64,000 nt of DNA from Lasioglossum baleicum. Lineage: Eukaryota > Arthropoda > Insecta > Hymenoptera > Halictidae. The position numbers and the translations under genes were made by a program. This document shows positions 24,151 to 36,857 of this stretch, one piece after another. The stretch is taken from contig NW_027469185.1 in the NCBI RefSeq assembly GCF_051020765.1, forward strand, positions 372,001 through 436,000, read 5' to 3'. A model generated the notes under the pieces. It did no database searches. It saw only the letters and a program-made list of their open reading frames with translations, and was not told where the DNA came from. The first letter of the stretch is position 1. Every line of letters starts with the position of its first letter.

Positions 24151-25978
24151 GCATCCACAAAACCTCGCACGTGTTTGTGCTCGACTAGCCTGCGGGATGC
24201 ATCCTTTCGCACGTGTTTTTACTCGACTAGCCTGCGGGATGCATCCTCTCGCACGTGTTTTTGCTCGACTAGCCTGCGGGATGCATCCTCTCGCACGTGT
24301 TTTTGCTCGACTAGGCATGCGCATCCCAAAAAACCTGCGCATGCGCATCCCACAAAACCTCGCACGTGTTTTTACTCGACTAGCCTGCGGGATGCATCCT
24401 CTCGCACGTGTTTTTGCTCGACTAGCCATGCGCATCCCAAAAAACCCTGCGCATGCGCATCCCACAAAACCTCGCACGTGTTTGTTGCTCGACTAGCCTG
24501 CGGGATGCATCCTCTCGCACGTGTTTTTGCTCGACTAGCCATGCGCATCCCAAAAAACCTGCGCATGCGCATCCCACAAAACCTCGCACGTGTTTGTGCT
24601 CGACTAGCCTGCGGATGCATCCTTTCGCACGTGTTTTTGCTCGACTAGGCATGCGCATCCCAAAAAACCTGCGCATGCGCATCCCAAAAAACCTGCGCAT
24701 GCGCATCCCACAAAACCTGCGCATGCGCATCCCACAAAACCTCGCACGTGTTTTTACTCGACTAGCCTGCGGGATGCATCCTCTCGCACGTGTTTTTGCT
24801 CGACTAGCCATGCGCATCCCAAAAAACCTGCCCATGCGCATCCCAAAAAATCTGCGCATGCGCATCCCACAAAACCTGGGCATGCGCATCCCACAAAACC
24901 TCGCACGTGTTTTGTGCTCGACTAGCCTGCGGGATGCATCCTTTCGCACGTGTTTTTACTCGACTAGCCTGCGGGATGCATCCTCTCGCACGTGTTTTTA
25001 CTCGACTAGCCTGCGGGATGCATCCTCTCGCACGTGTTTTTACTCGACTACCCTGCGGGATGCATTCTCTCGCACGTGTTTTTGCTCGACTAGCCATGCG
25101 CATCCCAAAAAACCTGCGCATGCGCATCCCAAAAAACCTGCGCATGCGCATCCCACAAAACCTGCGCATGCGCATCCCACAAAACCTCGCACGTGTTTGT
25201 GCTCGACTAGCCTGCGGATGCATCCTTTCGCACGTGTTTTTACTCGACTAGCCTGCGGGATGCATCCTCTCGCACGTGTTTTTGCTCGACTAGCCTGCGG
25301 GATGCATCCTCTCGCACGTGTTTTTGCTCGACTAGCCTGCGGGATGCATCTCTCGCACGTGTTTTTGCTCGACTAGGCATGCGCATCCCAAAAAACCTGC
25401 GCATGCGCATCCCAAAAAACCTGCGCATGCGCGTCCCACAAAACCTGCGCATGCGCATCCCACAAAACCTCGCACGTGTTTTTACTCGACTAGCCTGCGG
25501 GATGCATCCTCTCGCACGTGTTTTTGCTCGACTAGCCATGCGCATCCCAAAAAACCTGCGCATGCGCATCCCACAAAACCTCGCACGTGTTTGTGCTCGA
25601 CTAGCCTGCGGGATGCATCCTTTCGCACGTGTTTTTACTCGACTAGCCTGCGGGATGCATCCTCTCGCACGTGTTTTTGCTCGACTAGCCTGCGGGGATG
25701 CATCCTCTCGCACGTGTTTTTGCTCGACTAGGCATGCGCATCCCAAAAAACCTGCGCATGCGCATCCCAAAAAACCTGCGCATGCGCATCCCACAAAACC
25801 TGCGCATGCGCATCCCACAAAACCTCGCACGTGTTTGTGCTCGACTAGCCTGCGGGATGCATCCTTTCGCACGTGTTTTTACTCGACTAGCCTGCGGGAT
25901 GCATCCTCTCGCACGTGTTTTTGTTCGACTAGCCATGCGCATCCCAAAAAACCTGCGCATGCGCATCCAAAAAATCTG
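24151..25978. other. Second cluster of single-base indels, likely consensus artefact
   Basis: Nine one-base length changes are confined to copy 1 of the 6,014-bp repeat: losses near 24,151, 24,613, 25,213, 25,348 and 25,968, and gains near 24,445, 24,485, 24,912 and 25,694. Copy 2 is regular at every matching position. The changes almost cancel, so the offset returns to 6,014 after each group. Such clustering fits a low-accuracy consensus patch better than mutation. Confidence 0.75.
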
Positions 25979-28020
25979 CGCATGCGCATCCCACAAAACC
26001 TGCGCATGCGCATCCCACAAAACCTCGCACGTGTTTGTGCTCGACTAGCCTGCGGGATGCATCCTTTCGCACGTGTTTTTACTCGACTAGCCTGCGGGAT
26101 GCATCCTCTCGCACGTGTTTTTACTCGACTAGCCTGCGGGATGCATCCTCTCGCACGTGTTTTTACTCGACTACCCTGCGGGATGCATTCTCTCGCACGT
26201 GTTTTTGCTCGACTAGCCATGCGCATCCCAAAAAACCTGCGCATGCGCATCCCACAAAACCTGCGCATGCGCATCCCACAAAACCTCGCACGTGTTTGTG
26301 CTCGACTAGCCTGCGGGATGCATCCTTTCGCACGTGTTTTTGCTCGACTAGGCATGCGCATCCCAAAAAACCTGCGCATGCGCATCCCAAAAAACCTGCG
26401 CATGCGCATCCCACAAAACCTCGCACGTGTTTGTGCTCGACTAGCCTGCGGGATGCATCCTTTCGCACGTGTTTTTACTCGACTAGCCTGCGGGATGCAT
26501 CCTCTCGCACGTGTTTTTACTCGACTAGTCTGCGGGATGCATCCTCTCGCACGTGTTTTTACTCGACTACCCTGCGGGATGCATTCTCTCGCACGTGTTT
26601 TTGCTCGACTAGCCATGCGCATCCCAAAAAACCTGCGCATGCGCATCCCAAAAAACCTGCGCATGCGCATCCCACAAAACCTGCGCATGCGCATCCCACT
26701 AAACCTCGCACGTGTTTTTACTCGACTAGCCTGCGGGATGCATCCTCTCGCACGTGTTTTTACTCGACTAGCCTGCGGAATGCATTCTCTCGCACGTGTT
26801 TTTGCTCGACTAGCCATGCGCATCCCAAAAAACCTGCGCATGCGCATCCCACAAAACCTGCGCATGCGCATCCCACAAAACCTCGCACGTGTTTGTGCTC
26901 GACTAGCCTGCGGGATGCATCCTTTCGCACGTGTTTTTACTCGACTAGCCTGCGGGATGCATCCTCTCGCACGTGTTTTTGCTCGACTAGCCTGCGGGAT
27001 GCATCCTCTCGCACGTGTTTTTGCTCGACTAGCCTGCGGGATGCATCCTCTCGCACGTGTTTTTGCTCGACTAGGCATGCGCATCCCAAAAAACCTGCGC
27101 ATGCGCATCCCAAAAAACCTGCGCATGCGCATCCCACAAAACCTCGCACGTGTTTTTACTCGACTAGCCTGCGGGATGCATCCTCTCGCACGTGTTTTTG
27201 CTCGACTAGCCATGCGCATCCCAAAAAACCTGCGCATGCGCATCCCACAAAACCTCGCACGTGTTTGTGCTCGACTAGCCTGCGGGATGCATCCTTTCGC
27301 ACGTGTTTTTACTCGACTAGCCTGCGGGATGCATCCTCTCGCACGTGTTTTTGCTCGACTAGCCTGCGGGATGCATCCTCTCGCACGTGTTTTTGCTCGA
27401 CTAGCCTGCGGGATGCATCCTCTCGCACGTGTTTTTGCTCGACTAGGCATGCGCATCCCAAAAAACCTGCGCATGCGCATCCCAAAAAACCTGCGCATGC
27501 GCATCCCACAAAACCTGCGCATGCGCATCCCACAAAACCTCGCACGTGTTTGTGCTCGACTAGCCTGCGGGATGCATCCTTTCGCACGTGTTTTTACTCG
27601 ACTAGCCTGCGGGATGCATCCTCTCGCACGTGTTTTTGCTCGACTAGCCTGCGGGATGCATCCTCTCGCACGTGTTTTTACTCGACTAGCCTGCGGGATG
27701 CATCCTCTCGCACGTGTTTTTGCTCGACTAGGCATGCGCATCCCAAAAAACCTGCGCATGCGCATCCCAAAAAACCTGCGCATGCGCATCCCACAAAACC
27801 TGCGCATGCGCATCCCACAAAACCTCGCACGTGTTTGTGCTCGACTAGCCTGCGGGATGCATCCTTTCGCACGTGTTTTTACTCGACTAGCCTGCGGGAT
27901 GCATCCTCTCGCACGTGTTTTTGCTCGACTAGCCTGCGGGATGCATCCTCTCGCACGTGTTTTTGCTCGACTAGGCATGCGCATCCCAAAAAACCTGCGC
28001 ATGCGCATCCCACAAAACCT

Positions 28021-29770
28021 CGCACGTGTTTTTACTCGACTAGCCTGCGGGATGCATCCTCTCGCACGTGTTTTTACTCGACTACCCTGCGGGATGCATT
28101 CTCTCGCACGTGTTTTTGCTCGACTAGCCATGCGCATCCCAAAAAACCTGCGCATGCGCATCCCACAAAACCTCGCACGTGTTTTTACTCGACTAGCCTG
28201 CGGGATGCATCCTCTCGCACGTGTTTTTACTCGACTAGCCTGCGGGATGCATCCTCTCGCACGTGTTTTTACTCGACTACCCTGCGGGATGCATTCTCTC
28301 GCACGTGTTTTTGCTCGACTAGCCATGCGCATCCCAAAAAACCTGCGCATGCGCATCCCAAAAAACCTGCGCATGCGCATCCCACAAAACCTGCGCATGC
28401 GCATCCCACAAAACCTCGCACGTGTTTGTGCTCGACTAGCCTGCGGGATGCATCCTTTCGCACGTGTTTTTACTCGACTAGCCTGCGGGATGCATCCTCT
28501 CGCACGTGTTTTTGCTCGACTAGCCTGCGGGATGCATCCTCTCGCACGTGTTTTTGCTCGACTAGCCTGCGGGATGCATCCTCTCGCACGTGTTTTTGCT
28601 CGACTAGGCATGCGCATCCCAAAAAACCTGCGCATGCGCATCCCAAAAAACCTGCGCATGCGCATCCCACAAAACCTGCGCATGCGCATCCCACAAAACC
28701 TCGCACGTGTTTGTGCTCGACTAGCCTGCGGGATGCATCCTTTCGCACGTGTTTTTACTCGACTAGCCTGCGGGATGCATCCTCTCGCACGTGTTTTTGC
28801 TCGACTAGCCTGCGGGATGCATCCTCTCGCACGTGTTTTTGCTCGACTAGGCATGCGCATCCCAAAAAACCTGCGCATGCGCATCCCAAAAAACCTGCGC
28901 ATGCGCATCCCACAAAACCTCGCACGTGTTTTTACTCGACTAGCCTGCGGGATGCATCCTCTCGCACGTGTTTTTGCTCGACTAGCCATGCGCATCCCAA
29001 AAAACCTGCGCATGCGCATCCCACAAAACCTCGCACGTGTTTGTGCTCGACTAGCCTGCGGGATGCATCCTTTCGCACGTGTTTTTACTCGACTAGCCTG
29101 CGGGATGCATCCTCTCGCACGTGTTTTTGCTCGACTAGCCTGCGGGATGCATCCTCTCGCACGTGTTTTTGCTCGACTAGCCTGCGGGATGCATCCTCTC
29201 GCACGTGTTTTTGCTCGACTAGGCATGCGCATCCCAAAAAACCTGCGCATGCGCATCCCAAAAAACCTGCGCATGCGCATCCCACAAAACCTGCGCATGC
29301 GCATCCCACAAAACCTCGCACGTGTTTGTGCTCGACTAGCCTGCGGGATGCATCCTTTCGCACGTGTTTTTACTCGACTAGCCTGCGGGATGCATCCTCT
29401 CGCACGTGTTTTTGCTCGACTAGCCTGTGGGATGCATCCTCTCGCACGTGTTTTTACTCGACTAGCCTGCGGGATGCATCCTCTCGCACGTGTTTTTGCT
29501 CGACTAGGCATGCGCATCCCAAAAAACCTGCGCATGCGCATCCCAAAAAACCTGCGCATGCGCATCCCACAAAACCTGCGCATGCGCATCCCACAAAACC
29601 TCGCACGTGTTTTTACTCGACTAGCCTGCGGGATGCATCCTCTCGCACGTGTTTTTGCTCGACTAGCCATGCGCATCCCAAAAAACCTGCGCATGCGCAT
29701 CCCAAAAAATCTGCGCATGCGCATCCCACAAAACCTGCGCATGCGCATCCCACAAAACCTCGCACGTGTT
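28021..29770 (+). repeat. 1.75-kb module, copy also at 33.35 kb
   Basis: Aligns with 33,351-35,100 at a constant offset of 5,330. Both ends fall at CGCACGTGTTT, where A monomers and B exits share sequence. The CTGTGGG change at 29,425 is absent from the partner, which has CTGCGGG. Confidence 0.82.
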
Positions 29771-29774
29771 TTTA

Positions 29775-29900
29775 CTCGACTAGCCTGCGGGAAGCATCCT
29801 CTCGCACGTGTTTTTACTCGACTAGCCTGCGGGATGCATCCTCTCGCACGTGTTTTTACTCGACTACCCTGCGGGATCCATCCTCTCGCACGTGTATTTG
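29775..29900 (+). repeat. Marked A run, shortened copy 4 (three monomers)
   Basis: Exact counterpart of 23,761-23,886, 6,014 bp downstream. The shortening therefore happened before the 6-kb unit was duplicated. Confidence 0.85.
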
Positions 29901-32900
29901 CTCGACTAGCCATGCGCATCCCAAAAAACCTGCGCATGCGCATCCCACAAAACCTGCGCATGCGCATCCCACAAAACCTCGCACGTGTTTTTGCTCGACT
30001 AGCCTGCGGGATGCATCCTCTCGCACGTGTTTTTGCTCGACTAGCCTGCGGGATGCATCCTCTCGCACGTGTTTTTGCTCGACTAGGCATGCGCATCCAA
30101 AAAACCTGCGCATGCGCATCCCAAAAAACCTGCGCATGCGCATCCCACAAAACCTGCGCATGCGCATCCCACAAAACCTCGCACGTGTTTGTGCTCGACT
30201 AGCCTGCGGGATGCATCCTTTCGCACGTGTTTTTACTCGACTAGCCTGCGGGATGCATCCTCTCGCACGTGTTTTTGCTCGACTAGCCTGCGGGATGCAT
30301 CCTCTCGCACGTGTTTTTGCTCGACTAGGCATGCGCATCCCAAAAAACCTGCGCATGCGCATCCCACAAAACCTCGCACGTGTTTTTACTCGACTAGCCT
30401 GCGGGATGCATCCTCTCGCACGTGTTTTTGCTCGACTAGCCATGCGCATCCCAAAAAACCTGCGCATGCGCATCCCACAAAACCTCGCACGTGTTTGTGC
30501 TCGACTAGCCTGCGGGATGCATCCTCTCGCACGTGTTTTTGCTCGACTAGCCATGCGCATCCCAAAAAACCTGCGCATGCGCATCCCACAAAACCTCGCA
30601 CGTGTTTGTGCTCGACTAGCCTGCGGGATGCATCCTTTCGCACGTGTTTTTGCTCGACTAGGCATGCGCATCCCAAAAAACCTGCGCATGCGCATCCCAA
30701 AAAACCTGCGCATGCGCATCCCACAAAACCTGCGCATGCGCATCCCACAAAACCTCGCACGTGTTTTTACTCGACTAGCCTGCGGGATGCATCCTCTCGC
30801 ACGTGTTTTTGCTCGACTAGCCATGCGCATCCCAAAAAACCTGCCCATGCGCATCCCAAAAAATCTGCGCATGCGCATCCCACAAAACCTGGGCATGCGC
30901 ATCCCACAAAACCTCGCACGTGTTTGTGCTCGACTAGCCTGCGGGATGCATCCTTTCGCACGTGTTTTTACTCGACTAGCCTGCGGGATGCATCCTCTCG
31001 CACGTGTTTTTACTCGACTAGCCTGCGGGATGCATCCTCTCGCACGTGTTTTTACTCGACTACCCTGCGGGATGCATTCTCTCGCACGTGTTTTTGCTCG
31101 ACTAGCCATGCGCATCCCAAAAAACCTGCGCATGCGCATCCCAAAAAACCTGCGCATGCGCATCCCACAAAACCTGCGCATGCGCATCCCACAAAACCTC
31201 GCACGTGTTTGTGCTCGACTAGCCTGCGGGATGCATCCTTTCGCACGTGTTTTTACTCGACTAGCCTGCGGGATGCATCCTCTCGCACGTGTTTTTGCTC
31301 GACTAGCCTGCGGGATGCATCCTCTCGCACGTGTTTTTGCTCGACTAGCCTGCGGGATGCATCCTCTCGCACGTGTTTTTGCTCGACTAGGCATGCGCAT
31401 CCCAAAAAACCTGCGCATGCGCATCCCAAAAAACCTGCGCATGCGCGTCCCACAAAACCTGCGCATGCGCATCCCACAAAACCTCGCACGTGTTTTTACT
31501 CGACTAGCCTGCGGGATGCATCCTCTCGCACGTGTTTTTGCTCGACTAGCCATGCGCATCCCAAAAAACCTGCGCATGCGCATCCCACAAAACCTCGCAC
31601 GTGTTTGTGCTCGACTAGCCTGCGGGATGCATCCTTTCGCACGTGTTTTTACTCGACTAGCCTGCGGGATGCATCCTCTCGCACGTGTTTTTGCTCGACT
31701 AGCCTGCGGGATGCATCCTCTCGCACGTGTTTTTGCTCGACTAGGCATGCGCATCCCAAAAAACCTGCGCATGCGCATCCCAAAAAACCTGCGCATGCGC
31801 ATCCCACAAAACCTGCGCATGCGCATCCCACAAAACCTCGCACGTGTTTGTGCTCGACTAGCCTGCGGGATGCATCCTTTCGCACGTGTTTTTACTCGAC
31901 TAGCCTGCGGGATGCATCCTCTCGCACGTGTTTTTGTTCGACTAGCCATGCGCATCCCAAAAAACCTGCGCATGCGCATCCCAAAAAATCTGCGCATGCG
32001 CATCCCACAAAACCTGCGCATGCGCATCCCACAAAACCTCGCACGTGTTTGTGCTCGACTAGCCTGCGGGATGCATCCTTTCGCACGTGTTTTTACTCGA
32101 CTAGCCTGCGGGATGCATCCTCTCGCACGTGTTTTTACTCGACTAGCCTGCGGGATGCATCCTCTCGCACGTGTTTTTACTCGACTACCCTGCGGGATGC
32201 ATTCTCTCGCACGTGTTTTTGCTCGACTAGCCATGCGCATCCCAAAAAACCTGCGCATGCGCATCCCACAAAACCTGCGCATGCGCATCCCACAAAACCT
32301 CGCACGTGTTTGTGCTCGACTAGCCTGCGGGATGCATCCTTTCGCACGTGTTTTTGCTCGACTAGGCATGCGCATCCCAAAAAACCTGCGCATGCGCATC
32401 CCAAAAAACCTGCGCATGCGCATCCCACAAAACCTCGCACGTGTTTGTGCTCGACTAGCCTGCGGGATGCATCCTTTCGCACGTGTTTTTACTCGACTAG
32501 CCTGCGGGATGCATCCTCTCGCACGTGTTTTTACTCGACTAGTCTGCGGGATGCATCCTCTCGCACGTGTTTTTACTCGACTACCCTGCGGGATGCATTC
32601 TCTCGCACGTGTTTTTGCTCGACTAGCCATGCGCATCCCAAAAAACCTGCGCATGCGCATCCCAAAAAACCTGCGCATGCGCATCCCACAAAACCTGCGC
32701 ATGCGCATCCCACTAAACCTCGCACGTGTTTTTACTCGACTAGCCTGCGGGATGCATCCTCTCGCACGTGTTTTTACTCGACTAGCCTGCGGAATGCATT
32801 CTCTCGCACGTGTTTTTGCTCGACTAGCCATGCGCATCCCAAAAAACCTGCGCATGCGCATCCCACAAAACCTGCGCATGCGCATCCCACAAAACCTCGC

Positions 32901-33350
32901 ACGTGTTTGTGCTCGACTAGCCTGCGGGATGCATCCTTTCGCACGTGTTTTTACTCGACTAGCCTGCGGGATGCATCCTCTCGCACGTGTTTTTGCTCGA
33001 CTAGCCTGCGGGATGCATCCTCTCGCACGTGTTTTTGCTCGACTAGCCTGCGGGATGCATCCTCTCGCACGTGTTTTTGCTCGACTAGGCATGCGCATCC
33101 CAAAAAACCTGCGCATGCGCATCCCAAAAAACCTGCGCATGCGCATCCCACAAAACCTGCGCATGCGCATCCCACAAAACCTCGCACGTGTTTGTGCTCG
33201 ACTAGCCTGCGGGATGCATCCTTTCGCACGTGTTTTTACTCGACTAGCCTGCGGGATGCATCCTCTCGCACGTGTTTTTGCTCGACTAGCCTGCGGGATG
33301 CATCCTCTCGCACGTGTTTTTGCTCGACTAGCCTGCGGGATGCATCCTCT

Positions 33351-35100
33351 CGCACGTGTTTTTACTCGACTAGCCTGCGGGATGCATCCTCTCGCACGTG
33401 TTTTTACTCGACTACCCTGCGGGATGCATTCTCTCGCACGTGTTTTTGCTCGACTAGCCATGCGCATCCCAAAAAACCTGCGCATGCGCATCCCACAAAA
33501 CCTCGCACGTGTTTTTACTCGACTAGCCTGCGGGATGCATCCTCTCGCACGTGTTTTTACTCGACTAGCCTGCGGGATGCATCCTCTCGCACGTGTTTTT
33601 ACTCGACTACCCTGCGGGATGCATTCTCTCGCACGTGTTTTTGCTCGACTAGCCATGCGCATCCCAAAAAACCTGCGCATGCGCATCCCAAAAAACCTGC
33701 GCATGCGCATCCCACAAAACCTGCGCATGCGCATCCCACAAAACCTCGCACGTGTTTGTGCTCGACTAGCCTGCGGGATGCATCCTTTCGCACGTGTTTT
33801 TACTCGACTAGCCTGCGGGATGCATCCTCTCGCACGTGTTTTTGCTCGACTAGCCTGCGGGATGCATCCTCTCGCACGTGTTTTTGCTCGACTAGCCTGC
33901 GGGATGCATCCTCTCGCACGTGTTTTTGCTCGACTAGGCATGCGCATCCCAAAAAACCTGCGCATGCGCATCCCAAAAAACCTGCGCATGCGCATCCCAC
34001 AAAACCTGCGCATGCGCATCCCACAAAACCTCGCACGTGTTTGTGCTCGACTAGCCTGCGGGATGCATCCTTTCGCACGTGTTTTTACTCGACTAGCCTG
34101 CGGGATGCATCCTCTCGCACGTGTTTTTGCTCGACTAGCCTGCGGGATGCATCCTCTCGCACGTGTTTTTGCTCGACTAGGCATGCGCATCCCAAAAAAC
34201 CTGCGCATGCGCATCCCAAAAAACCTGCGCATGCGCATCCCACAAAACCTCGCACGTGTTTTTACTCGACTAGCCTGCGGGATGCATCCTCTCGCACGTG
34301 TTTTTGCTCGACTAGCCATGCGCATCCCAAAAAACCTGCGCATGCGCATCCCACAAAACCTCGCACGTGTTTGTGCTCGACTAGCCTGCGGGATGCATCC
34401 TTTCGCACGTGTTTTTACTCGACTAGCCTGCGGGATGCATCCTCTCGCACGTGTTTTTGCTCGACTAGCCTGCGGGATGCATCCTCTCGCACGTGTTTTT
34501 GCTCGACTAGCCTGCGGGATGCATCCTCTCGCACGTGTTTTTGCTCGACTAGGCATGCGCATCCCAAAAAACCTGCGCATGCGCATCCCAAAAAACCTGC
34601 GCATGCGCATCCCACAAAACCTGCGCATGCGCATCCCACAAAACCTCGCACGTGTTTGTGCTCGACTAGCCTGCGGGATGCATCCTTTCGCACGTGTTTT
34701 TACTCGACTAGCCTGCGGGATGCATCCTCTCGCACGTGTTTTTGCTCGACTAGCCTGCGGGATGCATCCTCTCGCACGTGTTTTTACTCGACTAGCCTGC
34801 GGGATGCATCCTCTCGCACGTGTTTTTGCTCGACTAGGCATGCGCATCCCAAAAAACCTGCGCATGCGCATCCCAAAAAACCTGCGCATGCGCATCCCAC
34901 AAAACCTGCGCATGCGCATCCCACAAAACCTCGCACGTGTTTTTACTCGACTAGCCTGCGGGATGCATCCTCTCGCACGTGTTTTTGCTCGACTAGCCAT
35001 GCGCATCCCAAAAAACCTGCGCATGCGCATCCCAAAAAATCTGCGCATGCGCATCCCACAAAACCTGCGCATGCGCATCCCACAAAACCTCGCACGTGTT
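33351..35100 (+). repeat. 1.75-kb module, second copy
   Basis: Partner of 28,021-29,770. At its right end it continues into the full nine-monomer marked A run, whereas the partner continues into the shortened three-monomer run. It also matches about 1.7-3.4 kb as part of the long-range duplication. Confidence 0.82.
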
Positions 35101-35550
35101 TGTGCTCGACTAGCCTGCGGGATGCATCCTTTCGCACGTGTTTTTACTCGACTAGCCTGCGGGATGCATCCTCTCGCACGTGTTTTTACTCGACTAGCCT
35201 GCGGGATGCATCCTCTCGCACGTGTTTTTACTCAACTAGCCTGCGGGATGCATCCTCTCGCACGTGTTTTTACTCGACTAGCCTGCGGGAAGCATCCTCT
35301 TGCACGTGTTTTTACTCGACTAGCATGCGGGATGCATCCTCTCGCACGTGTTTTTACTCGACTAGCCTGCGGGAAGCATCCTCTCGCACGTGTTTTTACT
35401 CGACTAGCCTGCGGGATGCATCCTCTCGCACGTGTTTTTACTCGACTACCCTGCGGGATCCATCCTCTCGCACGTGTATTTGCTCGACTAGCCATGCGCA
35501 TCCCAAAAAACCTGCGCATGCGCATCCCACAAAACCTGCGCATGCGCATC
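33502..35550 (+). repeat. 2-kb module, left copy (offset about 7.1 kb)
   Basis: Aligns with 40,610-42,616 at offset 7,108, then 7,066 after one A monomer is lost near 41.5 kb in the partner. It includes the nine-monomer marked A run. The left breakpoint is again within CGCACGTGTTTT. Confidence 0.8.
35105..35482 (+). repeat. Marked nine-monomer A run, copy 5
   Basis: Carries all markers of the 18.2-kb run: CTCAACTAG at 35,231, TCTTGCACG, AGCATGCGGG at 35,323, two GGAAGC monomers and a GGATCC/GTATTTG end. The B exit CAGAACCTCCC follows at 35,687. Confidence 0.9.
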
Positions 35551-36839
35551 CCACAATACCTCGCACGTGTTTTTGCTCGACTAGCCTGCGGGATGCATCC
35601 TCTCGCACGTGTTTTTGCTCGACTAGGCATGCGCATCCCAAAAAACCTGCGCATGCGCATCCCACAAAACCTGCGCATGCGCATCCCACAGAACCTCCCA
35701 CGTGTTTTTACTCGACTAGCCTGCGGGATGCATCCTCTCGCACGTGTTTTTACTCGACTACCCTGCGGGATGCATCCTCTCGCACGTGTTTTTGCTCGAC
35801 TAGCCTGCGGGATGCATCCTCTCGCACGTGTTTTTGCTCGACTAGCCTGCGGGATGCATCCTCTCGCACGTGTTTTTGCTCGACTAGGCATGCGCATCCC
35901 AAAAAACCTGCGCATGCGCACCCCAAAAAACCTGCGCATGCGCATCCCACAAAACCTGCGCATGCGCATCCCACAAAACCTCGCACGTGTTTGTGCTCGA
36001 CTAGCCTGCGGGATGCATCCTTTCGCACGTGTTTTTACTCGACTAGCCTGCGGGATGCATCCTCTCGCACGTGTTTTTGCTCGACTAGCCTGCGGGATGC
36101 ATCCTCTCGCACGTGTTTTTGCTCGACTAGGCATGCGCATCCCAAAAAACCTGCGCATGCGCATCCCACAAAACCTCGCACGTGTTTTTACTCGACTAGC
36201 CTGCGGGATGCATCCTCTCGCACGTGTTTTTGCTCGACTAGCCATGCGCATCCCAAAAAACCTGCGCATGCGCATCCCACAAAACCTCGCACGTGTTTGT
36301 GCTCGACTAGCCTGCGGGATGCATCCTTTCGCACGTGTTTTTGCTCGACTAGGCATGCGCATCCCAAAAAACCTGCGCATGCGCATCCCAAAAAACCTGC
36401 GCATGCGCATCCCACAAAACCTGCGCATGCGCATCCCACAAAACCTCGCACGTGTTTTTACTCGACTAGCCTGCGGGATGCATCCTCTCGCACGTGTTTT
36501 TGCTCGACTAGCCATGCGCATCCCAAAAAACCTGCCCATGCGCATCCCAAAAAATCTGCGCATGCGCATCCCACAAAACCTGCGCATGCGCATCCCACAA
36601 AACCTCGCACGTGTTTGTGCTCGACTAGCCTGCGGGATGCATCCTTTCGCACGTGTTTTTACTCGACTAGCCTGCGGGATGCATCCTCTCGCACGTGTTT
36701 TTACTCGACTAGCCTGCGGGATGCATCCTCTCGCACGTGTTTTTACTCGACTACCCTGCGGGATGCATTCTCTCGCACGTGTTTTTGCTCGACTAGCCAT
36801 GCGCATCCCAAAAAACCTGCGCATGCGCATCCCAAAAAA

Positions 36840-36857
36840 CCTGCGCACGTGTTTGTG
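36840..36857 (+). repeat. Rare alternative B-to-A junction, second copy
   Basis: Identical to the junction at 5197 and 31,643 bp downstream of it, in line with the surrounding duplication. I saw no third example in the window. Confidence 0.88.

Larger units (their letters stand above)
20968..26981 (+). repeat. 6,014-bp tandem unit, copy 1
   Basis: Repeats immediately at 26,982-32,995. Six markers are spaced exactly 6,014 bp apart: CTGTGGG (23,411/29,425), a shortened CATCCAAA tail (24,081/30,095), GCGTCCC (25,431/31,445), AGTCTGCGGG (26,527/32,541), CACTAAACC (26,697/32,711) and the B entry at 21,061/27,075. A private change is CTGCGTATG near 22,991. Between 24.15 and 25.98 kb this copy holds nearly all the length differences between the two. 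Confidence 0.92.
26982..32995 (+). repeat. 6,014-bp tandem unit, copy 2
   Basis: Second copy of the unit at 20,968. Identity to a third start continues at 32,996-33,158 and then stops where that B block has an extra B2, so the third copy is only a fragment. A single length change is private to this copy (an A lost near 30,097, in the tail that copy 1 also has altered). The true unit is probably 6,015 bp, a multiple of three. Confidence 0.92.
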
